A stretch of 64,000 nucleotides of DNA from Struthio camelus (taxonomy: Eukaryota > Chordata > Aves > Struthioniformes > Struthionidae), in contig NC_090964.1 in NCBI RefSeq assembly GCF_040807025.1, forward strand, positions 2,852,001-2,916,000, given 5' to 3'. The notes under the pieces are model-generated. The model did no database searches and was not told the origin of the DNA. It saw only the letters and a list, made by a program, of their open reading frames with translations. The position numbers and the translations under genes were made by a program. Below, piece after piece: positions 11,640-22,117 of this stretch; position 1 is the stretch's first letter; each line of letters begins with the position of its first letter.

Positions 11640-11800
11640 GGCACACAAGCAATACAGGGAAACAAATGCTCAATGCAGGTGTTAACAGGCCAGCTGCAGG
11701 GTGCAGCCGTGACAAGATATCTGAGGTCCTGGGGTGAAAATCTCCACTGAAAATTTGAGAAACTAAGAGGGATCACTGAGGTGTTCAAGCACTGGACAGC
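11640..11800 (+). repeat. Unclassified direct repeat B, copy 2
   Basis: This is the same-orientation partner of 9500-9650. The order along the strand is B-A-A-B, so a single tandem duplication does not explain it. Members of one dispersed element are more likely. Confidence 0.55.
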
Positions 11801-14100
11801 AGTGGTGGGATCATGGTCCACTCAAAAGCCTGCTAGCTCTTGCCTAAAAGAAGCCTCTAGAAGCAGGTCTACAAGCTGCCGAGCTCCAGCTACAAACAGC
11901 CAGGCCTTGGCCACAGTGATTCAGCCAATGAGGAAGGAAGTGAGCGAGGGATACTTCAGGGATGGAATCTGCAAGGAAACAGGAGCAAGAAGAGAAGAGG
12001 AAGAGACATGCTCAAGACAGCTCACAACAGGCCTTGGGGCTGGGCCAGCTCCAGCGTGACCTGCGAGCTGAGCAGCTCTGCTTTGCAGCCAGTCGTGCCT
12101 GCTGTACTCCGTTGATACTACGCTGTGAGACTGGTTTCTTCTAACCAGATGCAGAGGAGAGGTGAAGGAGTTTGTTGCTCTGCTGTCACCCTGGAAGCAA
12201 TTGTAGCAGACCCATGAGATTTAGCATGTCTGTAGGGAGCAATACAGCAGGTGGAAGGAGGAGCAGCAAACTCCATCATCCCAAACACAGCCAACACATC
12301 CCAAACACATCCCAAATTCAGCCTTGGGCTGAATAAACGTAAGTGAAACTAGTCACACCCAATGTTTTTGCTTCCTCCTGTCTTGCTGCCAGGCTGGTGC
12401 TCTTATGCAAGCTCTGCCTGCAAAGGGAGGGACAGGCCAGTAACCACAGGGCCACGTGTGCTGCTTCTTTATTTCACACACAAATCTACACTGGCCTATT
12501 CCCTTGCACACAAAACTGTCATTTCTCCTCAGCAAGCAATCCCACTGCCTCATGCCCCTGTAGAGGCCGGAAGAAAGACCCTCCTTTCCCCATAGCAGGA
12601 ATTTCCATATTAGTCACACAGATCCTGATGTTGGGGTCGCCTAGGCTCAGGCTAGACACATGCTCTGAACTGAGGGTCCTTTCCAGACAGCAATCTCCAC
12701 CTTTCTGAATTCAAATTTAGACATGGTCCTGCTCTGCAAGTAACTCCTGCTTTGGGGGCTCCTGCGATAGTAGGACAGCATATACAGAGATGCAACAACC
12801 CAGCAAGAGGTGCAGCAAAAGAAATCAAGAGTGCAAAAAGATAATCTGTCCATCTGCGGAAGCTGGAACTACTTCCTCTTCCCAGATCATTGCCAAGGCC
12901 AGAGATCTGGATGAGCAGTGCAGCAGAAAGGCCAACCAAGAGGGAATGTCAACAGTACAGTGGACTGTACTGTAGCCAGACTTTCTCCCAATACATGATA
13001 CCTGTCCTTAGGCTTTCCAAGGTCAGTGTCAGATATAGATCTCCAGGCAGAGGGATCCTTCCACCAACTTAAGAAAGCCCGGTGCTGACACACCACTGCA
13101 GAGCACAGCACACGGCGGTGGATGAACCAGGACCCATGAGCTTACACTGCTGAAGCTCTAACAAAGGCAAGCAGGAACAGCAGCGGAAACAGGTGACTTG
13201 CATCAGAGGATGTTGCCATTTTCTTCCTCATGTTTCAGATCACTATCAGGAAACCAAATGCAATTGCTTTTTTTCCCTCTAGTTTTTAGCAGTTGCTTGA
13301 GCAGAACAGAAAATACCAGTTGTTTACATCACTAACAAACTGATGCAAGAAACCTGCGGCAAGTGGTCTGCAGAAATTCAGACACTGAACTAGATAAGAG
13401 TAATGGTGTCAACCAGGATTTTGATCAGCAGCAAGAAAACGCAAAGCCTACATCTTAGAGCAAATGGTGTCTTCTAGATAAGAATAACTGAGCCGAAACA
13501 GTCCAGAGATAACAGAAAGACCCAAAAACACTCTAACAGATGGCCACAGTGATTTCAAATGAGGAGAAACCGTCAGTTAGCAACTGCCACTGGGCAAAAG
13601 GGCTAATAGCAGTTGCTTTAAAAAGACAACCTATACAAAAGTAGCCTTTTTAAAAGAGGAAGGTTATCGACCAATTTGCATGTTTGTTAAGAAAAAAAAG
13701 TGCAACCCAGGAGGAAGTGATGAGCACTCAGCAAACAATCCCTTTAAGTCACATGAAGCGTTTCTGTGCCCCTGGACTGATGACTAAGCAAAGGAAGGAA
13801 AAAGGAAAACTACAAGCACTGTGCATAAGGGACCACTCTTTCTACAGAGTAACAGCTCCTGTGAAACGTTCATGCAGAACGCTACGTGACTGCTGAGGAA
13901 GGTTAATCTGGTGCCTTCTTCTGTCACAGAGAAAGCCACTGAAGGGATGTTCCCATGCATGGTTTCAGCTTTCATTGACCTGTCTGGCAGAACCCATGTG
14001 CAGCATCTGACAAGAGCATTCACAGTTGGTCAGTGCAGTGCACAGAGCTTTTTGGCAGCTTGTACTGGCAGGAGACGGGTAGGATCGACCGTATGGTTGG

Positions 14101-15290
14101 TTCAAAGGGAAATCATGCTTGACCAATCTGATAGCCTTCTATGACGGAATGACTGTCTGGGTAGATGAGGGCAGAGCAGCGGATGTTGTCTACCTGGACT
14201 TGAGCAAGGCTTTTGATACTGTCTCCCATCACATCCTCCTAGGTAAACTCAGGAAGTGTGGGCTAGATGAGTGGACGGTGAGGTGGCTTGAGAACTGGCT
14301 GGATGGCAGAGCTCAGAGGGTTGTGGTGAATGGCGCAGAGTCTAGTGGGAGGCCTGTAGCTAGTGGTGTCCCCCAGGGGTCAGTCCTGGGACCAGTCTTG
14401 TTCAACATATTCATCAATGACCTGGAGTGCACTCTCAGCAAGTTTGCTGATGATACTAAACTGGGGGGAGAGGCTAACACACCAGAAGGCTGTGCTGCCA
14501 TTCAGAGGGACCTGGAGAGGCTGGAGAGGTGGGTGGAGAGGAACCTCCTGAAGTTCAACAAAGGCAAGTGCAGGGTCCTGCGTCTAGGGAGGAATAACCC
14601 CATGCACCAGTACAGGCTGGGGGTTGACCTGCTGGAAAGTAACTCTGCCGAGAAGGACCTGGGAGTGCTGGTGGACAACAAGTTAAACATGAGCCAGCAG
14701 TGTGCCCTTGTGGCCAAGAAGGCCAAGGGTATCCTGGGGTGCATCAGGCAGAGTGTTGCCAGCAGGTGGCGGGAGGTGATCCTGCCCCTCTCCTCAGCCC
14801 TGGGGAGGCCCCACCTGGAGTACTCCAGCCTGGACTGGCTCCCCAGTCAAAGAGAGACATGGCACTAGGGACTGGAGCACCTCTCCTATGAAGAAAGACT
14901 GCAAGAGCTGGGCCTGTTGAGCCTGGAGAAGAGAAGACTGAGAGGGGATCTCATCAACGTGTACAAGTATCTGAAGGGGGGGTGTCGAGAGGATGAGGCC
15001 AGCCTCTTCTCCGTGGTGCCCAGCGACAGGACAAGAGGCAACGGGCAGAAACTGAACCACAGGAAGTTCCATCTGAAGCTGAGAAAAAACTTCTTCACTG
15101 TGAGGGTGACAGAGCATTGGAACAGGTTGCCCAGAGAGGTAGTGGAGTCTCCTTCGCTGGAGCTATTCAAAACCCGTCTGGATGTGATCCTGGGCAATAT
15201 GCTCTAGGTGACCCTGCTGGAGCAGGGAGGTTGGACTAGATGATCTCCAGAGGTCCCTTCCAACCTAAACAATTCTGTGATTCTGTGATT
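14101..15290 (+). mobile_element. CR1 non-LTR retrotransposon, 5'-truncated dead copy
   Basis: This copy begins within the reverse transcriptase region and runs through the 3' untranslated region to the ATTCTGTG-type tail at 15271-15290. The segment 14119-14868 keeps motif A ([12 protein letters not shown]), motif B ([15 protein letters not shown]) and the catalytic FADD. Compared with the copy at 36204, it lacks 12 bp after FINDLE and about 40 bp near 14866, where a TAG ends the frame. The remaining frame reopens at about 14917-15207 and encodes the C-terminal [20 protein letters not shown]-type region. Severe 5' truncation is usual for CR1. The copy lies between THEMIS2 and PPP1R8, antisense to both, and cannot move by itself. 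Confidence 0.95.
14119..14868 (+). pseudogene. CR1 reverse transcriptase fragment (249 codons, interrupted)
   Basis: This is the open part of the dead CR1 ORF2. It covers reverse transcriptase motifs A to C and part of the thumb, and ends at a TAG caused by local deletion and mutation. The fingers and endonuclease are missing. Confidence 0.9.
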
Positions 15291-18200
15291 CATGTCAAAC
15301 CTGTCCTCTCCACTTAGGACAGGTTAATCACATCCAAAGTCCTGCATTTCTCTTGAAAGGATTCAAAAACAACACAGGCTACCTCTCTGCTGCTCGCCAG
15401 GGGTTGTACTCAGCACTGGGTAGAAACGATGGAAGGATAGTTCTGGGTGCTACTGCAGACCTGTCTGGGCCCTGGGCAAATCCTTCAACTGTGTCATGCC
15501 CTGAGCTCTGCTTTGGGATGAGCACTGGAACAGCTGATAGCCAGGCTCTCCACCTTCACAGCCAGGGCCTTGTGAACACTGGACATCCTCCACCACTGTG
15601 CAAGGCTGTTTGGTGCCCTGCTCCTCCCCACGTTCCTGCAGTAGACCCTTGAGGGAGACACAGTTACGTTTGGCCATATCGCCTATGCTCAGGTAACCGG
15701 TTTCCTAGAGCTACTGAGAAAAAATACCCCTAGTTTCTTGTCCTCCCTCACAGGGCACCATTCCAACCCACATGTTTTCAGAGCTTTTGGCACTGGTTAT
15801 TTCTAGTTTTCAAGCCTCCTACCTGGGCCCGTGGCACTGACTTTCGTACTCTGCCCATTTTAGCCATTACCATGGCCTTTGGACAGCATCTCCAGGCTCA
15901 GACAGGCAAGATGTTTAGCTTTCAGCACCTTTTTCATTGTAGGTCCTGCCTATAGGGTTTAGTCTCCATCCTCTTCATGCAGTTTGTCTGGAAGGAGAAA
16001 GAGCAAGAAGACACAGGAGCAGACACTTGGATAGAGACAGGCAGGGGAACTCAGTGCTGTGAGGGAAGAAAATAGCTCCCATGGAAAAGTCAGTAATAAG
16101 CCTTTGACAGGTCAGCTGCAGGTCACGGGGGCATTCACATCACACCACGCAGCAGCTTGAGTGAGCAAAGTATTCTGCCTGCTCTTCTGGTGTCCAAACT
16201 CAATTGGGGCAACCTAAGAATTGCCTAAAGAACTGCCTGGCCTTGCAGCACATCAAACAGACAGCTGGAGTTTTCACAGATTTATAGCAGCCCTCAAATC
16301 CTAAGCTTTGCTGTTGTATGGCTATATCTAGGGGGCCTGACGTTACAATATGCCTGGCTAAAGAGGTCAGAGCTGCTCAAACAGAAGCAGGAACTGAGAT
16401 CCCACATGCAGGGCCTCAGACAGGCCAGCACAGAGGGGAGAATGAAATCAAGGGATTCCTTAGCTGCTGGGATCCAAGCAGCACTGGTCTCAGCTAAAAG
16501 CATTCTCACCTCACCGGTTTGTAACACTTGCTGCAGTGAAGAGCAAACCTTCTCTGACCAGTAAACAAACAAGAAGTATCAGAGCTACTTGAGCATCTGA
16601 GCTGAAGCAGGCAGTGGAACTACTAGTTAAAAAGGCCATTTCCATTTTTCTTATCTCAAATGAGCCCTGAAATTGCTATCAGACTACATGAGCATTCAGC
16701 TAAGCCTTACATAGAAAACTAATAGAGAATGAGTTCCTGCCAGCTCTTCATGCATTCACAAAGACACTGGATGATCAGAGGGAATCAGCTGCATCTCCTT
16801 TCAAAGAGGACTTGCTCTGGGGTCATACAGAGGTAAACATCATTGCTTGCCTACAAGCAGAAATGCTGCTGCCATTTCATTTAGAATCAAGTAGAGGAGG
16901 GCCACTCCTCTTGGACATGATCTAGAAGCAGGAGAGGGACCTCAGGCAGGAACTTGACCCATCACAGTGCAGAAAGAAGTCAGAAAAGCCCTCGTGGCCA
17001 GTGATGATCAGGGTTGCTAGGTTAATCTAGTGCTAATGGCCAGTTCCTCAAAGACCAGCGCACATACTACCAGCTTCCCACTTGGGTGCCTTTGCAAGAT
17101 AACAGTAAACAACCTTGACTGTGGCAGGCAGGTCAGAATGACCAGAGCAGTATTTAGAGCATGTCTTGTACTTAAGGATTCCTCTTCCTCCTCTACCATG
17201 TTCTGCAGCTCATGCTTCTAGAGTAATACAAGACTGTCCCAAATGTGACTGGAACCTTTCACAGATGTATGTCAGCATATATGACCAAGACAGACAGCAT
17301 TGTACAAGAGGGTGAACAGCACAGATCTAGGCTCTTCAGCAGCTTCTCCCCTCTTAAAGCTTCTCTGAAGAACAGTTTTGAGGGATTCACAGGAAGCAAA
17401 AGACAACACTAAAGAAACCATCACTGCTGCTGGAAAGCTACTGCTTTTCTGGGACAGGCAGGACCTCCAAGGAGGCTGGAGAGCATCATGGTTAGACATG
17501 GTCTCACACACTAACCTGATGTCAGTACGTGAGGTAGCTTTTATTGCTTAGTGGTTAAGGGACTTTCAGGAAAGGCTAATTTAGAAGATATGACCTGAAG
17601 CACATAGTGGTCTGTCCTGAACTGGACACAATCCTACTTCATCCACCTTGCACTAGCATTCCTGTCCTCAGCAGCAGGCAGGTTGGTCCTTGTGGCACCA
17701 TATAGCTGCTGAGAATGAGGAGCTGCTCCTGGCGTTGAGCAGAAATGAAAGCATAAGCTTTTTCTCCTTTGGCTGCTACTGCTAGTTTAAGATTAATAAT
17801 TAGAGTTTTGAGTTCAGAGGACCCACAAATTACTCTGTATTAAATACGTTTGAAACAAACCTCTCAAACAACATCTGACCAAAGAAGAGACCAGAGAGCT
17901 GTGTAATAAATATTACACAGCTCTAGTTCTTTTGACTTTTCCTGAGCCACGTTTTCCAGCCTGCCCCTCTACTGCAGTCTTTCCGCATTACACTCACTTT
18001 GAAGCGCTTGGAAAAGTTGCATAAACACACACTGAAGCTGAAACACTCACTCACTTGTGCTGCGCTGGAAGCTATTCCTACTTTCCTAAGAGGTCCCAGT
18101 GAGCCATCATCTCCTCTGCAAGAATAGTCATCCTTTCAGGGACTTCCTCACAGGGTCCAAGACACAGGTATCTTATTGCAAAACATACCAGGAATAGAAC

Positions 18201-19500
18201 AACTTCTGCAAGCTCATTACTAGCTCTTGAGATGCCTGCTGGAGGCTGAATTCTCATATTCCAAAACCAGAAGAGAGAAGAGAACAATCTTTTTACAATG
18301 TCAATCTGGCCAAGGTTGCAAAGGATAGGTGTTTCTGGAAAACAAGGCCATTATTTTTTAGGCCAATCATTTATCCAGCTGCAAATTCTTCTCCATCTTT
18401 TAGTTCCTGTCTTTGCACTGTACATCGCAGGGTGTGCCTTAGATTATCGTGCAAGTTGCCTCCTTTTTAATACTCCAACAAGAAATTAACTGATGACCAC
18501 ACTGGCATTTAAAGTGTCAGACCCTAAAGCTAACTATTTAACTATTTTTTTTATCCCAGCTATTTCTGCTTGTGTCAGATCAGCAGCTTTCACATAAATT
18601 GTGAGGCCTCAGCCTTCTGCTGACATGCAATAACAAAGATGTAACTGACCCAGCTGCTTAAAGTGACATTGCTGGATTGAGAAGACCAACCAATCTATAA
18701 CCTAAAATAGTATTAGGTTCAGCAAAGCTTGTGAACCTCCCACAACTCCACATTGTAGGCACCACAGTTATCTTTAACCAGGTCCTAGTTTACTGTTCTT
18801 TAGAACAGCTTTCCCCAGTAAACCTAGGACAAGTTGCAGAAACATGGCGTGAGAAAGGAGGGTGCTTTTAGGCTGCCCAAGGTCAGTCTACAGGACAGAG
18901 GCAGCAAGCTGGGGGATGGGAAGAGCAAACCTGGGCTCTGAAATGCAGCTTTTCTAAATAGAGGATTCTGCCAAAACTAGATCAACCTGCACTCAGAAAA
19001 CAAAAGGCAACTGCTGTGTAAACCACACTGTTAACAAGCAGCACTGGGCAGCAAAGCAGCAGATCACCAGCAAAGGAACAGGAGCAGCTTCAAGAGGTAC
19101 AGCCTGAGCCAGCTGCTAATGAGACCTGCAGTGATAACTGCACTTTGCCATAGCAGAAATCTTCAACTAGCCTCTAAAATGTATGATCTCAACTGCAGAA
19201 GGAGCATAGACTAGGAACAAACACATTAACTCTCCAAACTGGCAAAATCTGCATTTAATTTACAACATAATAAAGGTTACAGGTAAAAAGCTCAACAGAA
19301 AGAGTGAAAAGGCCTATTACATATTACACAAGTGTACAAACTTCTGTACAAAGCCCCTGGATGTTATACTGTCCTCTCCTGTACTGGCCAGCTAAGGCCT
19401 CTAAGCTCTGAAATAATGAGAGCTTGTACAAACCCAGGGAGGAGAAGAGCTTTAAAAACAAAGAGCAATAAAGCTTCCCTTTCCAAGAAAGAACTTGCAA
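15291..19500. other. Intergenic region between the CR1 copy and the PPP1R8 3' end
   Basis: I see no gene or recognised transposon here. The only striking structure is the perfect inverted repeat at 17895-17924. A minus-strand ATTAAA at 19253-19258 is a possible distal PPP1R8 poly(A) signal. Confidence 0.55.
17895..17924. repeat. Perfect inverted repeat (14-bp arms, AA spacer)
   Basis: The left arm AGAGCTGTGTAATA and the right arm TATTACACAGCTCT are exact reverse complements separated by two bases. The structure could form a hairpin or cruciform on either strand. Confidence 0.95.
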
Positions 19501-19510
19501 AGAGCCACTT

Positions 19511-19624
19511 AAAAAAAAAAAAAAGAGGGAAGCGCAAGACAGAAAGAAGGAGAGGGAGAGAGTGAGCAAGACAAAGAAGGAGAAGGAGAGGGAGAAGGAG
19601 GGAGAGAGGGAGAGAGAGGGAGGG

Positions 19625-19661
<37 letters not shown>

Positions 19662-19693
19662 AGAAGAGGAAGGGGAGGGGGAGGGGGAGGGGG

Positions 19694-19741
<48 letters not shown>

Positions 19742-19757
19742 CAAAGAGGGAAGGAAA
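19511..19757 (+). repeat. A14 run and GA-rich simple repeat tract
   Basis: Fourteen A are followed by about 230 bp that is almost purely purine on the plus strand, built of GA, GGGA and AAGG units. Two long (GA)n blocks lie near 19629-19658 and 19697-19741. The gene-sense strand is pure pyrimidine. It lies downstream of the PPP1R8 coding end. Confidence 0.95.
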
Positions 19758-20537
19758 AATAAAACTCCTGTTCAACTTTTACTTGCCCTAACTAGTCTTA
19801 CCCTAAAAAGATGCCTTCATAAAACAGACTGGCAGGAAAAAGAAAAATTTACATCCTGGAAAGAAGAAAACCTAAAAATCAAGGAAGAAAGATTTAAAGA
19901 GTCAGTATGGAGTGTCTGGAACAAGAATGCCTGGGGACTGAATCATTTTCAATAGCAACTTAAACAGAGCTGCACAACTATGTCATGGAGAAGTTACTAC
20001 ATTCATCCACATAGTACTTTCAGGTAGATATGAAGGGGGAGGAAGGAGCCTACCAGTCCCTCAAGGCATCACTCCTGTGGATGGGGTAGCTACTAGCTCA
20101 TTTTTCTCCTCAGTAACATGATAGAAGCAATCACTCTGCAGATGCAGAAGTCACACTGATTTTGGAGCATTCATCCAAAACAGTTCTAGTGCATATGGCA
20201 GACTAGATGCATTAGAAAACAGCATTGCTCCAACCACCTTCAGGCTTTCACAACACTAATTTGCCAGGTAGCTACAATACTGTGCACATTAATGAACAGC
20301 TGGGGATACCTCTGTCATTTTAGTGCACATATTATGGAGGAATCCCCCAAAGGAATGTGACTACACAGCTGAACTGCATTATACAATGTAAAAAATCCAG
20401 AATAAAACTAAGAAAATAGAGCTCTGGCCTTACCTTATGTAAAGACTAGACACTGCATCTGAACACATTTGCATCAGATTTTGAAATGTAAAAATGAGAA
20501 TTTGAAGGGCTGGAGCAACTGCTCAAATCAAAATCAT

Positions 20538-20613
20538 TTTATTAAATGGAAAAAAAGTGATGAAGTAGTCAAAAAATGTAATGTTTAGAAGTCAGCATGG
20601 GGACTGTTTTATT
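20538..20613 (-). terminator. Candidate PPP1R8 poly(A) signals
   Basis: There are two minus-strand AATAAA hexamers, at 20608-20613 and 20538-20543, about 1.15-1.2 kb past the PPP1R8 stop. I cannot tell which is used, and ATTAAA at 19253-19258 is another option. Confidence 0.4.
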
Positions 20614-21763
20614 TAAGGTGAGCAGATTCTCTTCTGAGAATTCATATTCTAGCTTAAAGCAGCTCTCATTTCTCACTTGCTGTTTCTAGCAGCCAAAAAG
20701 AAAATAGCGTATATTGTGGTTTTAACTGTTAAACATGCAAGTCCTCTACCTTTGAGGATGGCTGCTCATTTTTACTTGTGCCCTGTTGTATCTCATACGT
20801 ACTCTATTCTCACAGGTTCCATTTGCAAACAAAAATGAAGTTATTTGAATTAAAAGGGCCATCAAGTTTAAAAGAAAGTGTTCTCCTCTGTGTTAACTCC
20901 ACCTTAAGTTGTCACAGCGGAAAGAATTATCACTGCTTTGTTGTTTATTACTTGTACAGCGCGGATGGTAGCAATCAACCAGTCAAGGGCTTCTAGGCTC
21001 ATTATGCTTGCACGCTGCCATTAGCAGCAACGCAAGCTCAGATTCATCCACGTATGCATTCATGTATCCATCCACACAGCACTTCACTGGACAATACTGG
21101 ACCACAGCCCAGGAACCCCATCTATTTCTTGTCCTTTCAACTCCAGGCTTTCATGAACCAGTGGGATGCTGTAGTGTTTTAGGTGGTAATTAAAACAAGC
21201 TGCATCTAAATAAAAAAAAAAAAAAAGGAAAGAAAAAAGAGAGAGAATTCACCAGAATGGTGGATTTTGTAAAGGTAAAATAAAATTAAAACTGACCTAT
21301 ATTTTGCAAGTTTTAGAACTCACACCAATGTGATTTCTGAAAGGCTTGACCCAACAAACGTTTACTTCCGATACAGCTGAACTGCTATGAGCAAGCCCAA
21401 CAGGAATGACATTACTCATAGTAAGCACTATACCTAGATACATATACTTGCTGGGTCATGCCATTAATGGTAACTGTGTGACTCTGCCCCCTTAAACTTA
21501 TGGATCAAAGCTCAGAGTAAAGACCTTTGGGGACAGTAACGGCTAAGAAAAGGCTGCCAGGTATTTTGGTTCAAAAGGAGATAGGAGCTGTATTTTCTTA
21601 AACGTACATATAAAAACATTTGAAGACAGGTCTTTAAAGGATATTTCACTTCTCCAATCTTGATATTACATGTGGTTAGGACACTGAAATTTTAAAAAGA
21701 CGATACTGCACATAAACAGTTTCTGAAGTTCGTAACTCCCACCCTCCCTCAACAAAACCCTAC
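20614..21763 (-). other. Probable PPP1R8 3' UTR
   Basis: The AT-rich, gene-free sequence between the stop codon at 21764 and the first AATAAA is best read as 3' UTR. It includes a poly(A)/GA stretch at about 21209-21247 on the plus strand. The 3' boundary is inferred. Confidence 0.5.
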
Positions 21764-22117
21764 TCAGATCAGTAAGGAAGGGGTCGGCTTCTTTCCTGGC
21801 CACGCCTCCTTTGCATATTTCTTCTTCTTGGGTTCATTCACAGCTTCAGGATTAAAGACAGCAGGGTTTGGAGCAGGGTTCATGTTAACTGTTGAGGGTA
21901 CAACAGGAGTCAAGTCCACATCTGGGGCAAGATTAGGGTAGGGCATCGGCAGACCTCCAATGAGTGCTGTCCCATGGACGCCATGCGATTGGGAACCTGC
22001 CTCATTGTGAGTTGGAGGCAAACCACCGTACAATCCTCCACTGTAGGGAAAGTTTTGCATACGCCGTGATGCAGAATCATCTGTGGTCAGTGAGCCTGGA
22101 TTCTCTAGGCGTTTTTT
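21764..22117 (-). CDS. PPP1R8: PPP1R8 coding exon 7 (C-terminus and stop)
   Basis: The acceptor is ATCTACAG|AA. The exon encodes residues 237-353, including [11 protein letters not shown], a Pro/Asn-rich region, and the basic [14 protein letters not shown] tail before TPSLLI and the stop. Confidence 0.98.
   Translation of the reverse strand, partial: KKRLENPGSLTTDDSASRRMQNFPYSGGLYGGLPPTHNEAGSQSHGVHGTALIGGLPMPYPNLAPDVDLTPVVPSTVNMNPAPNPAVFNPEAVNEPKKKKYAKEAWPGKKPTPSLLI

Larger units (their letters stand above)
8201..14100. other. Intergenic region upstream of THEMIS2
   Basis: No gene is recognised in this 5.9 kb. It carries two pairs of diverged direct repeats (9500-9650 with 11640-11800, and 10231-10340 with 11364-11480), a T-rich run near 9848-9860, and a possible CR1 3' fragment at about 9260-9300. 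Open frames here are short and show no family features. Confidence 0.6.

Noticed and set aside
8201-14100. An endogenous retrovirus or LTR element around the B-A-A-B repeats
   Set aside because: No gag, protease or polymerase motifs, no primer binding site and no TG...CA bounded terminal repeats are visible.
19364-19775. Ser/Leu-rich and Arg/Glu-rich frames over the GA tract
   Set aside because: These are translations of a simple repeat and have no coding value.
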